A stretch of DNA of 64,000 nt from Bradyrhizobium sp. NFR13 (GTDB lineage: Bacteria; Pseudomonadota; Alphaproteobacteria; Rhizobiales; Xanthobacteraceae). Shown here in pieces: positions 37,982 to 47,186 of this stretch. Location: positions 1,116,001 to 1,180,000 of the forward strand of contig NZ_FOTP01000001.1 in NCBI RefSeq assembly GCF_900114605.1, written 5' to 3'. Position 1 is the first letter of the stretch. Each line of letters opens with the position of its first letter. The notes beneath the pieces were generated by a model. The model did no database searches. It saw only the letters and a program-made list of their open reading frames with translations, and was not told the origin of the DNA. The position numbers were made by a program, and so were the translations under genes.

Positions 37982-39550
37982 TTAGCCCAATTTCGGGTCT
38001 AGAACGGTGGCCCAAAGGGCCGTATCGGCCCGATCCCGCAGGGTGACGGTCATTTGCCCGCTTTGGCCGTCGATTTTGACGTGGCCGAAGAACTGCATAC
38101 CCGCAGACGGGGGTAAATTCTGCTTGTCAGGCCCCGGCGCCTTCACGAAACGGACCTCCGGACCAAAGGTATTGTCCAGCGCCGCCGGCCCGAAGGTTCC
38201 GGCGTGGAACGGGCCGGAGACGAATTCCCAGAACGGCTCGAAATCCTGAAACTGCGCCTTGTCCGGGTTGTAGTAGTGCGCCGCCGTGTAATGCACATCG
38301 GCTGTCAGCCAGACCGTGTTGCGGATGCCGGCCGATTTGATGAAGCGGAGGATGTCGGCGATCTCCAGCTCGCGGCCGCGCGCCGGGCCGTCCCCTTGCG
38401 CGATCGCCTCCGAGCCGGTCTTTGTCGTGGCATTGTCATACACGAGAAGGCCGATCGGCATGTCGGAGGCGATGACCTTCCAGGTCGCCTTCGACGCCAT
38501 CAATGCCTGCTTCAGCCAGGCCATCTGCTCCGGGCCGATGAAATAGGCGCCGGGGCCATAGGTCTCCTGCAAATTCGGGCCGTTGGGGCCGCGATAGCTG
38601 CGCTCGTCCAGCATGAAGACATCGAGATGAGGGCCGTAATTCAGCGTGCGATAGACGCGGCCGGGTTCAGCGGGATTGACCGAGATCGGATACATCTCGT
38701 GAAAGGCCCGGGCGCCGCGCGCCGCCAGCAGCGTGATGTCGCGCTCTTTGTAAGACGACGGCAACTGCTTCGAGAGCGACCAGTTGTTGGTGACCTCGTG
38801 ATCGTCCCACTGGCCGAAAATCGGCACCTGCGCATTGAAGGCGCGAACATTATCGTCAAGTAGATTGTATTTGTGCGCGGCGCGGAATTCGTCGAGCGTC
38901 TCGGCGACCTTCGCCTTTTCAGGCACGGTGACGGTGTTTTTCCAGATCGTGCCATCCGGCAATTTTACCTCAGGCAGGATCGGGCCGTCGGCATAAATCG
39001 TGTCGCCGGAATGGATCAAGAAATCCGGATTGTGTTTGCGCATGGTGGCATAGGTGACCATGCCGCCATCCTCCGCATTGATGCCCCAGCCCTGGCCTGC
39101 GACATCGCCGCCCCAGACAAAGGACACATCGCGGCGATCCGCCGGCGCGGTGCGGAAGCGACCGATCACCGGCTCGCCGACGATCTCGGGATGCGACAGA
39201 TCGCGGAATTTGACGCGGTAGAAGATGTCCTGTCCCGCGGGCAGATTATCGAGCAGCAGCTTCGCCGTGAAATCGCTCTCGGGCAGTGCGGTAACGACAG
39301 GCAACATGCGCGCATTGCTGAAGGATTCCGTCGTGGCGACCTCCACCATCATCTGGGCAGGTCGATCCGCGCGCGACCAGATCATGCCACTGCTCATCCC
39401 GACATCGCCGGACTGCACGCCATGCGACACGACCGGGCGATCCGCCGCGCGGCTGAGAGCGGGCATGGCCAGAAAGCTTGCACCTGCTGCAGCTGAGTGC
39501 GCGAGAAAACGGCGGCGTGAGATACGTAGTGCGGAAAACTTGTACGCCAT
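37982..39550 (-). CDS. phoD: PhoD-family alkaline phosphatase (Tat-exported)
   Basis: The 522-residue protein starts MAYKFSALRISRRRFLAHSA, with a twin-arginine leader ending ...PALSRA-AD, after GGAGTTCGCC. PhoD motifs are present: N-terminal Fn3-like domain (HGVQSGDVG, SGMIWSRADRP), then WGGDVAGQGWG, FLIHSGDTIYADG (metal ligands), FGQWDDHEVTNNW, and LTADVHYTAAHYYNP near the end. Substrates would be phosphodiesters and monoesters in the periplasm, with Ca/Fe in the active site. A Pho box candidate lies just upstream, implying induction by phosphate limitation. Confidence 0.93.
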   Translation of the reverse strand: MAYKFSALRISRRRFLAHSAAAGASFLAMPALSRAADRPVVSHGVQSGDVGMSSGMIWSRADRPAQMMVEVATTESFSNARMLPVVTALPESDFTAKLLLDNLPAGQDIFYRVKFRDLSHPEIVGEPVIGRFRTAPADRRDVSFVWGGDVAGQGWGINAEDGGMVTYATMRKHNPDFLIHSGDTIYADGPILPEVKLPDGTIWKNTVTVPEKAKVAETLDEFRAAHKYNLLDDNVRAFNAQVPIFGQWDDHEVTNNWSLSKQLPSSYKERDITLLAARGARAFHEMYPISVNPAEPGRVYRTLNYGPHLDVFMLDERSYRGPNGPNLQETYGPGAYFIGPEQMAWLKQALMASKATWKVIASDMPIGLLVYDNATTKTGSEAIAQGDGPARGRELEIADILRFIKSAGIRNTVWLTADVHYTAAHYYNPDKAQFQDFEPFWEFVSGPFHAGTFGPAALDNTFGPEVRFVKAPGPDKQNLPPSAGMQFFGHVKIDGQSGQMTVTLRDRADTALWATVLDPKLG

Positions 39551-39600
39551 GGCGAACTCCTGATCCCTGGCTCTGGCACCAGTGGCTCTAGGCAGATCGC

Positions 39601-39618
39601 TTGACGCTGCGATGACAG
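39601..39618 (-). promoter_or_regulatory. Pho box candidate upstream of phoD
   Basis: On the minus strand CTGTCAT-CGCA-GCGTCAA is two seven-base repeats 11 bases apart. The first matches the PhoB consensus CTGTCAT exactly; the second keeps its GTCA core. It lies about 50 bases before the phoD ATG. Confidence 0.5.
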
Positions 39619-39671
39619 CTGATGCGCAGATCAACACCCGCAAAGCAAGCTGCGAATAACTTGCAGCTTGA

Positions 39672-39700
39672 TTGACACATTTGGAAATTTCACCTTAACG
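39672..39700 (+). promoter_or_regulatory. Promoter candidate for the cobalamin-riboswitch transcript
   Basis: TTGACA (39672-39677) is a perfect -35. TTAACG (39695-39700), 17 bases on, is a weak -10. Transcription would begin at the edge of the riboswitch. Confidence 0.45.
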
Positions 39701-39701
39701 T

Positions 39702-39885
39702 GAAGGCGACGGTTCCCTTCGGGGATCAAAAGGGAATGCGGTGAGGGGGATCCCCCGATTCCGCGGCTGCCCCCGCAACTGTAAGCGGCGAGCCTGCGCC
39801 AAGAGCCACTGGGTGTTCACCTGGGAAGGCGGCGATAGGCACCGACCCGCGAGCCAGGAGACCTGCCGCCAGTCGTGGTCACACG
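39702..39885 (+). ncRNA. Cobalamin (B12) riboswitch
   Basis: Conserved cobalamin-riboswitch elements occur in order: GGTTCCC (39711-39717) pairing with GGGAA, GGGAATGCGGTGAGGGGGAT (39732-39751), GCTGCCCCCGCAACTGTAAG (39766-39785), CCACTGGG and GAAGGC, and the B12 box AGCCAGGAGACCTGCC (39852-39867). It precedes the TonB-dependent receptor gene by about 105 bases. It should lower expression of the receptor and probably of the PepSY gene when adenosylcobalamin or another corrinoid is abundant. Confidence 0.93.
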
Positions 39886-39990
39886 CGAGCACATTGGGCG
39901 GGGTGTCCTGGTGGAAGTCACACTGCCTGTTTGAAAGCAGCGGGGCGACTTGGTTTGCGGTGACGTGCCACGTAACCGCGAGTCCTGTTC

Positions 39991-42279
39991 ATGACCTTCG
40001 TTTCTCCCGTCGCATTGAAGCGACATACTCCTTTTCTTTGTTCTGTTGCTCTCTCCTGCTTGTTGTGTCCGAGCGAAAGCTGGTCGCAAACCACACAGTC
40101 GAGCCAGACGCTCGATCCTGTAGTAATTCAACCGTCGGCGACGCCTCAGCGCGCACGGCGCGCCGCATCAGGCAATGCATCGCGCGCTGCGCGCTCGCGG
40201 CAGCAGCGCAATGTCGCTGCCAGTACTGGCGCGCCGGTTGCCCCGCCGACAGGTCCCGTCTTCGCAGCGCCGACGCTCAACCTCACGGGCACAACATCCA
40301 CCGGCAGCCGCCTCGGCCTGACGCGCCTGCAGACACCGGCCAGCGTCGAAGTGATCTCCGCCGAGACCATGGCCGAACGCGGCCAGCAGAACGTACTCGA
40401 TGCCGTGACGCAGAACGCCACCGGCTTCACCGCGACCGGCGACCCCGGCAATGGCGGCATCGCCTTCTCGACCCGCGGCTTCGCCGGCAGCGGTTCGGTA
40501 ATGTCGCTCTATGACGGCACGCGCCTCTATATCGGCGCCGGCACTGTGAACTTCCCGTTTGATACCTGGACCGCCGAGAAGATTGAGGTGCTGCGCGGCC
40601 CGGCGTCTGTGATGTATGGCGAAGGCGCCATCGGCGGCGCCATCAACGTCGTCTCAAAACTGCCGCTGTGGGTGCAGTTCAATCAGGCCGAGATTTCGCT
40701 CGACAGCAACATGACGCGCCGCATCGCCGTGGACAGCGGCGGGCCGGTGAGCAAGGACGTTGCCTATCGGATCGCTGTCACCGGCAATATGTCCGACGGC
40801 TGGGTCGATCGCGACAACACCTCCAATATCGCGCTGCATGCGGCCGTGCAGATCAAGCAGACCGAGGACGTCACGTGGACGATCTCGACAGACTATGGCG
40901 ACCGACGTCCGTCACGCTATTTCGGCACGCCGCTGATCAATGGTCAGTTGAATGAGGCGATCCGTTTCAAGAACTACAATGTCAGCGACAGCCAGATCCG
41001 CTATCAGGACAGCTGGAACCAGGTGAAAACCGAGTGGCAGGTCGCAGATGGCATCACGCTGCGCAATACGCTCTATTACATGTACGCGAAGCGGCATTGG
41101 AAGGAAGTCGAGACCTACGGCTACAATGCCGGCACCGGCCAGATCGATCGCAGCGACTATTTCGAGATCTTCCATACGCAGCAGCAGGCCGGTGACCGCA
41201 TGGATGCCACCTTCGAGGGCCATCTGCTCGGCATGGTCAACACTTTCGTGGCCGGCTTCGACGTCAACAAGATCGACTTCAAGCACGCCAACAACTCGCC
41301 CTATGGCGGCTTCTCATCGGTGGACCCGTATAATTTCAACCCCGGCATCTTCGACAGCCCGGATGCAACGCGACCGGGCTACAACGCCACCGCCAATCAG
41401 TATGCGTTCTTCGCCGAAAACCGCCTGGCGGTGACCGAACAACTGTCGCTGATCGCAGGCGTCCGCCAGGATCAGCCGACCGTCTCTCGCACCGACTTCC
41501 GCAATCCCGCAAACAGCTACACACGGGATTATTCAGCGACCTCCTGGCGCGTCGGCGCGGTCTATACGCCGATCCAGAACCTTGCTTTCTACGGCCAGTA
41601 TTCGACCGCAGCGGATACGGTCGGCGGCCTGATCTCGGCGAGCAATGCCAATGCAAAGTTCGATCTGGCAACCGGCAAGCAGGCCGAGATCGGCGTCAAG
41701 CAATCATTCTGGGGCGGACGCGGCGAGTGGACGCTGGCAGCCTATGAGATCGTGAAAAACAATCTGCTGACACCGATTCCCGGTAGCGGCGGAGCGGTCC
41801 AGCAAGTCGGCCAGCAGTCATCGCGCGGTGTCGAGGCTTCGATCGGCCTCGCTCTGGATCATGGCTGGCGGATCGATGCTAACATCGCGTTCCTGCGCGC
41901 GAAATACGACAATTTCTTTCAGAACATCGGCACGTCCACAGATCCGATCTATGTCAACTACGCCGGCAACGTCCCCATCAATGTGCCACAGAACGTTTCC
42001 AACATATGGGCAACATGGGCCTTCGCGGCGAACTGGTCGGCCAATGCGGGCGTGCAGGTCGTCGGCAGGACATTCGCCGACAATGCCAATACTTTGGAAA
42101 TGCCGAGCTACGCGCTGGTCAATGCCAGTCTGCAGTGGAAGCCCGACGTCAACACCACCGTATCGTTGCGGGTCTGGAACCTGTTCGACAAGATCTATGC
42201 GACGTCGAGCTATACCGACAATCAATGGATGCTCGGCATGCCGCGCACGGCCCAGCTCGCCGTCAATGTGAAGTTCTGA
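39991..42279 (+). CDS. TonB-dependent outer-membrane receptor under B12-riboswitch control
   Basis: The 762-residue protein has a signal peptide (HTPFLCSVALSCLLCPSESW, cleavage near SQT) and an Arg/Ala-rich linker. The plug domain begins around residue 115 (PASVEVISAETMAERGQQNV, FSTRGFAGSG, IEVLRGPASVMYGEGAIGGA, INVVSK). A 22-strand barrel follows, ending in ...LAVNVKF with the terminal Phe used for outer-membrane assembly. By sequence it resembles siderophore receptors of the FhuA/FpvA type rather than BtuB, but the cobalamin riboswitch upstream implies corrinoid or cobalt-complex uptake. The PepSY gene follows directly. Confidence 0.9.
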   Translation: MTFVSPVALKRHTPFLCSVALSCLLCPSESWSQTTQSSQTLDPVVIQPSATPQRARRAASGNASRAARSRQQRNVAASTGAPVAPPTGPVFAAPTLNLTGTTSTGSRLGLTRLQTPASVEVISAETMAERGQQNVLDAVTQNATGFTATGDPGNGGIAFSTRGFAGSGSVMSLYDGTRLYIGAGTVNFPFDTWTAEKIEVLRGPASVMYGEGAIGGAINVVSKLPLWVQFNQAEISLDSNMTRRIAVDSGGPVSKDVAYRIAVTGNMSDGWVDRDNTSNIALHAAVQIKQTEDVTWTISTDYGDRRPSRYFGTPLINGQLNEAIRFKNYNVSDSQIRYQDSWNQVKTEWQVADGITLRNTLYYMYAKRHWKEVETYGYNAGTGQIDRSDYFEIFHTQQQAGDRMDATFEGHLLGMVNTFVAGFDVNKIDFKHANNSPYGGFSSVDPYNFNPGIFDSPDATRPGYNATANQYAFFAENRLAVTEQLSLIAGVRQDQPTVSRTDFRNPANSYTRDYSATSWRVGAVYTPIQNLAFYGQYSTAADTVGGLISASNANAKFDLATGKQAEIGVKQSFWGGRGEWTLAAYEIVKNNLLTPIPGSGGAVQQVGQQSSRGVEASIGLALDHGWRIDANIAFLRAKYDNFFQNIGTSTDPIYVNYAGNVPINVPQNVSNIWATWAFAANWSANAGVQVVGRTFADNANTLEMPSYALVNASLQWKPDVNTTVSLRVWNLFDKIYATSSYTDNQWMLGMPRTAQLAVNVKF

Positions 42280-42281
42280 GC

Positions 42282-43730
42282 TTGCCGCGCGCACTGACAC
42301 GAACACTCCGGCGGTGGTTGTATATCGGCCATCGCTGGATCGGCATCGTCACATGTCTGTTCTTCGCGATGTGGTTCATCTCCGGCGTGGTGATGATGTA
42401 TGTCGCGTTTCCCGGCCTCTCCGACAAGGAGCGGCTGGCGGCATTGCCCGACATCGCCTGGGAGAAAGTCACCCTCTCGCCCGACGACGCGATGAAGAAG
42501 GCCGGCGCCACGCACTATCCGCGCGAACTGCGATTGAACATGACCGCCGGCGAGCCGGTCTATCGGTTGGCTGATTGGGACGGCAAACGACAAACGATCT
42601 CTGCCATCGATGGCCGCGCCACCACTGACGTCACCGAACAGCAGGCGCTTGCTGTCGCAAGGCATCATCCCGCAAGCCAATCACCACAGCTCGAAGAAAT
42701 CGTCGATCGCGATCAATGGAGCGTCGTCGCCCGCTACGATCCGCTGCGTCCGTTCTATCTGGTCCATCTCGGCGACGATGCCGGCACCAAACTTTACGTC
42801 TCCTCGCGCTCCGGCGAAATCGCGCTCGATACCAATCGCACCGAACGCATCTGGAACTGGCTCGGTTCGATCCCGCACTGGATCTATCCGACCGTGCTCC
42901 GCAAGGACCAGCCGCTCTGGCGACAGGTGATCCTGTGGACCTCCGGCACATGTCTCGTCGTCGGCATCACCGGAATCTGGATCGGCATTTTGCGCGTGCG
43001 CATCAAGCGCCGTTATGCGAGCGGCAACATCACGCCGTATCGCGGCTGGATGGCGTGGCATCACGTCACCGGCCTGATCGCCGGCCCGTTCGTCCTGACC
43101 TGGATGTTCTCGGGCTGGCTGTCGGTCAATCCCGGCGAATATTTTGCCAACCGCAATACGCCACGCGAGGTATTGCAGCGCTATACGGGCCACGACGCGC
43201 CGACTATCACCACGGCTATTCGCGTATTGGCGGACAAACGCGCGGCCGAGGCACGCTTCGTGTGGCTGGACGGCATGCCGCTGGTGATCCTGGCGTCGCG
43301 TGATGGCACGCGGACCGTAATCGATGCGGCAAGTGGCGAAATCGCAAGATTGCCGCAAGAAAATCTCTGGAAAGCTGCAACGACGCTGCTGCCGGGTTCA
43401 CGCCTCGAAAGCAGGCTAACTATCGGAGAATACGACGCTTATTGGTACGCGCATCACAGTGACCGCGAATTGCCAGTGTTGCGCGCAAAATTCGATGACG
43501 ACGCTCAAACCTGGTTTCACATCAGCCCCGTCACCGGCGACATTCTCGGGCGCATCGACTCAAGCCGGCGCACCTATCGCTGGCTGTTCAACGCGCTGCA
43601 CAGTTTCGATTTTCAGTTGCTGCTGATGTATCGCCCGGCCTGGGACATCGTGATGTGGCTATTGTCGATTCTCGGCACCATCGTCTCGGTGAGTGGCGTC
43701 GTGATCGGCTGGCGCTATCTCAAGCGCTAG
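42282..43730 (+). CDS. PepSY-domain (PepSY_TM) inner-membrane protein
   Basis: Read from TTG (LPRALTRTLRRWLYIGHRWI) two bases after the receptor stop, the protein is 482 residues; no ATG occurs before residue 30, and MWFISGVVMMY there lies inside helix 1. Four membrane helices are seen (about 15-40, 212-235, 265-290, 450-478), with the conserved HRWIG and WHHVTGLIAGPF His motifs and PepSY regions (ISAIDGRATTDV; TVIDAASGEIARLPQENLW). Such proteins are often encoded beside TonB receptors and are proposed to act as iron or flavin-type reductases. Here it probably processes the ligand of the receptor. Confidence 0.85.
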   Translation: MPRALTRTLRRWLYIGHRWIGIVTCLFFAMWFISGVVMMYVAFPGLSDKERLAALPDIAWEKVTLSPDDAMKKAGATHYPRELRLNMTAGEPVYRLADWDGKRQTISAIDGRATTDVTEQQALAVARHHPASQSPQLEEIVDRDQWSVVARYDPLRPFYLVHLGDDAGTKLYVSSRSGEIALDTNRTERIWNWLGSIPHWIYPTVLRKDQPLWRQVILWTSGTCLVVGITGIWIGILRVRIKRRYASGNITPYRGWMAWHHVTGLIAGPFVLTWMFSGWLSVNPGEYFANRNTPREVLQRYTGHDAPTITTAIRVLADKRAAEARFVWLDGMPLVILASRDGTRTVIDAASGEIARLPQENLWKAATTLLPGSRLESRLTIGEYDAYWYAHHSDRELPVLRAKFDDDAQTWFHISPVTGDILGRIDSSRRTYRWLFNALHSFDFQLLLMYRPAWDIVMWLLSILGTIVSVSGVVIGWRYLKR

Positions 43731-45175
43731 ACCGCGAGCGGCCGCGGCGGCTGGCGCAATTGCTCCGGCGGATTCATCGGCTCCGGCGGGACCATCCCGA
43801 TCAGTGCCTTGCGATCGGCGACGGCGTTGTGGAATTGCTCGAGCGCAATGTTGAAGGCGGTTAGCGTGCCCTCCTCGATGGCGCCGTGCTCGTAGCAATT
43901 CAGGGTATGGCGCAGAATGTCGTCGGCCTCCGCCTGCATCGTATCGAGTTCCTCGAGGGACTCGCTCTTGCGCGCGGCGGCAATCATGTCGAGCAAGCGA
44001 TCGCGCTCCGACACATTCACGTTGCGCTCGTCCTTCTTCAGATAACTCGCGAACCAGGCGCCGATCGAGCCCATCGCCGAGAGCCCCATCAGGCTCCACC
44101 AGATGTAATCGCTGTATCGATCAAGGAAGGTCTTCTCTTCACCATCCACATAGGCGGCCGCGCCGGGATGCACGGGAACAACCGCATCCTTGTCGGTATC
44201 GGGCGTCTCGATCTTCGCGGCCAGCGGGAAGTCGTTGATGATCTGCTGGCGGATCGCAAACAGCTGCCGTGTGAAGGCGGCGATGGTCACATCCGACAGG
44301 CTCTGCCGCGCCACGATGTGATGCGAGAAGCTGATGGTCTTGACGTCATCATCCGGCCGCGCGGGCGCGCCGCCGAATGCGCCTGCAGGAATTTCCGATG
44401 CTTCATACATCGGGAAATTCTGCGCGATGGCTTCGGCGGAATCGATCGCAAGGAAAGTCGGCGTGCCATCGCGGCTCGAGGCCTGGATCGCATCATTGGT
44501 GATCTTGCTGTTCACCGGACCGGCCGCAATGAATGCATCGACCTTCTGGTCCTTCACTGCCTCGGCCACTTCGGTGGTCGAGAACTGCACGATGGTGACC
44601 TTGGCGGGATCGACGCCGTATTGCCGCAGGATGATGTTCAGCAGGTTGACGTTGGCCTGCGTCTTGCCGATCACGCCAACACGGCGGCCAGCGAGTTGCG
44701 AGAATTTGGTGATCTTCGGCCCGGACTTCTTGCCCTTGGCCGCCGGCGGCACCCAGATCACGGCGACGTTCTTGCGTAGCGTGGCGACGGCGCGCGCATT
44801 CTTCGGCACTTCCAGATCGCCGCGGATGATCGCCAGATCGGCCTTGCCATCAGCGAGCGCCTTGGCGCTGGCCGTGGCGCCTTCGGTGAGGATCGGTCGC
44901 AACCGGACGGTATAGTGATCGCGCGAGAACGACTGGACCAGCGCCTGCACCACCTTGACGTCGTCGCTGTTCGGCGGACCGACGGCAATCCGCAGCGGCA
45001 CCGGCTTCATGGCGAAGTAGTAAGCGCCGGCCACGGCCGCGACGATCGCCAGCGTCCCCGCCAGCGTGATCAGCGTCATCTTGCGCCGGATCGACCGCGG
45101 CGACGGCGGCCCCACCGGCCCGACAACATCGGGGCCGTCTGCCATGGATCTGGAAAACAATCGCTTCAAATTCAT
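43727..45175 (-). CDS. TAXI-family TRAP-type solute-binding protein with membrane anchors
   Basis: The protein from MNLKRLFSRSMADGPDVVGP is 482 residues. A hydrophobic helix at about 36-56 (MTLITLAGTLAIVAAVAGAY) anchors it facing the periplasm. A TAXI/NMT1-like binding domain (about 60-365: PLRIAVGPPNSDDVKVVQAL, ADLAIIRGD, RRVGVIGKTQANVNLLN, AFIAAGP) is followed by a second helix (YIWWSLMGLSAMGSIGAWFA) and a soluble coiled-coil-like tail to residue 482. The permease DctM/DctQ-type partner is not in the window. It is convergent with the PepSY gene and shares a CTAG stop with it. Confidence 0.8.
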   Translation of the reverse strand: MNLKRLFSRSMADGPDVVGPVGPPSPRSIRRKMTLITLAGTLAIVAAVAGAYYFAMKPVPLRIAVGPPNSDDVKVVQALVQSFSRDHYTVRLRPILTEGATASAKALADGKADLAIIRGDLEVPKNARAVATLRKNVAVIWVPPAAKGKKSGPKITKFSQLAGRRVGVIGKTQANVNLLNIILRQYGVDPAKVTIVQFSTTEVAEAVKDQKVDAFIAAGPVNSKITNDAIQASSRDGTPTFLAIDSAEAIAQNFPMYEASEIPAGAFGGAPARPDDDVKTISFSHHIVARQSLSDVTIAAFTRQLFAIRQQIINDFPLAAKIETPDTDKDAVVPVHPGAAAYVDGEEKTFLDRYSDYIWWSLMGLSAMGSIGAWFASYLKKDERNVNVSERDRLLDMIAAARKSESLEELDTMQAEADDILRHTLNCYEHGAIEEGTLTAFNIALEQFHNAVADRKALIGMVPPEPMNPPEQLRQPPRPLAV

Positions 45176-45363
45176 CTGCGCCAAATGGGTTCGAGCGACA
45201 ATGTAGCAAGGTTTCGGGTCGATGCGCCGGTCCCGCGGCAGCATGGTTACCGGCGGGCGTGGTTACTTTCCTGCATGCGCGGCATTTACTGCCTTATTGT
45301 GGCATGGATCCCGATTGTGTCACCGGGCGTTAGGGTAAAGTTCAAGTGAAGCAGGAGGTTGGC

Positions 45364-45669
45364 ATGGTGGAACGACTCTCGGCCGAGGCCCGCAAGGCGG
45401 CGCTGAAGGAGCTCTCGGGCTGGAGCGAGGTTTCCGGGCGCGATGCCATCGCCCGGACCTTTACGTTCAAGGATTTCAACGAGGCCTTCGGTTTCATGGC
45501 GCGGGTTGCTCTGGTCGCCGAGAAGAGCGACCACCATCCGGAATGGCGCAATGTTTACAAGACAGTGGAGGTAGTACTGTCCACCCATGACGCCGATGGC
45601 GTCACCAAGCGCGACATCGACCTCGCCAAGGCCATGAATACCATCGCCGGGCAACTCGGCCATTCCTGA
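45364..45669 (+). CDS. phhB: Pterin-4a-carbinolamine dehydratase
   Basis: Using the ATG behind CAGGAGGTTGGC (rather than a GTG 18 bases earlier), the product is 101 residues and begins [20 protein letters not shown]. It has the PCD core [20 protein letters not shown], with active-site [20 protein letters not shown] (His-His-Pro-Glu-Trp) and [19 protein letters not shown]. It dehydrates 4a-hydroxytetrahydropterin in aromatic hydroxylation or acts in pterin metabolism. The DUF1232 gene follows 82 bases later. Confidence 0.95.
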   Translation: MVERLSAEARKAALKELSGWSEVSGRDAIARTFTFKDFNEAFGFMARVALVAEKSDHHPEWRNVYKTVEVVLSTHDADGVTKRDIDLAKAMNTIAGQLGHS

Positions 45670-45751
45670 GTATTGCTGAATGTTGCGACGCCGGAGCCGG
45701 GTCACCATTTAACCGGCAGGCTCCAATCTGGGGCCGCGAGGATATTTGCCG

Positions 45752-46150
45752 ATGGCAACCGACCACAGCGTGGGCTTCGAGCCAGCCGATGAGCTGGCAA
45801 AGGACCGCGAAAGCGTACGCAAGCAGTTCTGGCGCAAGTTCAAGCGACTGGCCGCCAAGCTGCCCTTCGCTGAAGACTTGCTGGCAGCTTATTATTGCGC
45901 CTTCGACCGGCAGACACCGCGCCAAGTGCAGGCGGCACTGCTCGGCGCCATCGCCTATTTCGTGCTGCCGTTCGATTTCGTGCCGGACGTGCTGCCCGTT
46001 CTGGGATTCACGGATGACGCAGCGGTGCTGGCCACCGCCTTACGCCTCGTGGCGAGCCACATCACGCCGGACCACCGCGAGGCCGCCAGGGCGGCCATCG
46101 CGCGTGGATTGAAGGATAGTGACTTGAAGGATCGCGAGACGGACGCGTGA
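45752..46150 (+). CDS. DUF1232/YkvA-type membrane protein
   Basis: The 132-residue product begins MATDHSVGFEPADELAKDRE after GAGGATATTTGCCG. It has the YkvA signature AIAYFVLPFDFVPDVLPVLG and FTDDAAVLATALRLVASHI, a short amphipathic/hydrophobic pair ending in DD. These proteins are widespread, membrane-associated and of unknown function. It is probably cotranscribed with phhB. Confidence 0.85.
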   Translation: MATDHSVGFEPADELAKDRESVRKQFWRKFKRLAAKLPFAEDLLAAYYCAFDRQTPRQVQAALLGAIAYFVLPFDFVPDVLPVLGFTDDAAVLATALRLVASHITPDHREAARAAIARGLKDSDLKDRETDA

Positions 46151-46170
46151 TCTGCATCCGCCTCTGTCGC

Positions 46171-47145
46171 TTACGGATGCAGGATTACCTTGCCCATGGC
46201 GTGACGGCCGGCAAGCACCTTGAGGGCATCTGCGGTCTTGGCCAGCGGGAATGTGCGATCCACGTGGGATGAGATCTTCCCTTCGGCCGCCCACTTCACC
46301 AGCTTCTCGAGATTGGCGCGGTTCTTCTCTGGGTTTTGTCGCACCCATGCGCCCCAGAACACGCCGCGGATGTCGCAGCCCTTCAGCAGCGCGAGATTGA
46401 GCGGCATTTTCGGAATGTCACCGGCGGCGAAGCCGATCACCAGGAAGCGCCCTTCCCAGGCAATGGCGCGCAGCGCAGCTTCCGCAAACTTGCCGCCGAC
46501 GGGATCGAAGATGATGTCGACGCCCTTGCCATCGGTCAGCTTCTTCAGGCCTTCCTTCAGATCCTCTGTCGCATAGTTCAGGCCGATATCTGCGCCGTGC
46601 TTCCTGGCGAATTCCAGCTTCTCGTCCGATGAGGCGCAGGCGATGACCTTGAGACCGAGCAGCTTGCCGAGTTCGCAGGCGGCAAGGCCCGTGCCACCAG
46701 CAGCGCCGAGCACGGCCAGCGTCTCGCCGGGCTTCGGGCTGGCGCGATCTTCCAGCGCATGCAGCGCGGTGCCGTAAGTGATGATCACACCGGCGGCGCG
46801 ATCGAAATCGAGATTGTCGGGAATCTTCACCGCCGAGGCCGCAGGCACCGCGATCTTTTCACGGGCGCCATTGTGGCCCACGGATGCGACCACGCGGTCG
46901 CCGACCTTGAGGCCGGTCACACCGCTGCCGATGCTCTCGACGACGCCTGCGACTTCCGCAGCCGGCGAGAACGGGAACGGCGGTTTGACCTGGTACTTGC
47001 CCTGAATCATCAGGATGTCGAAAAAATTCAGCGCCGCGGCCTTGATGGCGATGACGACCTGACCGTCGCCCGCGACTGGATCATCGATATCGGCGAAAAC
47101 GAGATCGTCGGGTTCGCAGAACTGCGAGCAGAGAATGGCTTTCAT
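46171..47145 (-). CDS. Zinc-independent quinone oxidoreductase (MDR superfamily)
   Basis: The 324-residue enzyme is an NADPH:quinone-oxidoreductase-type MDR: N-terminal GroES-like domain with FFDILMIQGKYQVKPPFPFS and AEVAGVVESIGSGVTGLKVG. The nucleotide-binding site is GAAGGTGLAACELGKLLG, followed by IFDPVGGKFAEAALRAI. No structural zinc Cys cluster is present. It would reduce quinones, enones or acrylyl-CoA-like substrates in the cytoplasm. It is divergent from the SDR gene at 47187, so a shared metabolic role is possible. Confidence 0.9.
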   Translation of the reverse strand: MKAILCSQFCEPDDLVFADIDDPVAGDGQVVIAIKAAALNFFDILMIQGKYQVKPPFPFSPAAEVAGVVESIGSGVTGLKVGDRVVASVGHNGAREKIAVPAASAVKIPDNLDFDRAAGVIITYGTALHALEDRASPKPGETLAVLGAAGGTGLAACELGKLLGLKVIACASSDEKLEFARKHGADIGLNYATEDLKEGLKKLTDGKGVDIIFDPVGGKFAEAALRAIAWEGRFLVIGFAAGDIPKMPLNLALLKGCDIRGVFWGAWVRQNPEKNRANLEKLVKWAAEGKISSHVDRTFPLAKTADALKVLAGRHAMGKVILHP

Positions 47146-47186
47146 CTGATCATCTGACCTTCGGCTTGAGACAGTTGAAGGGAGTC

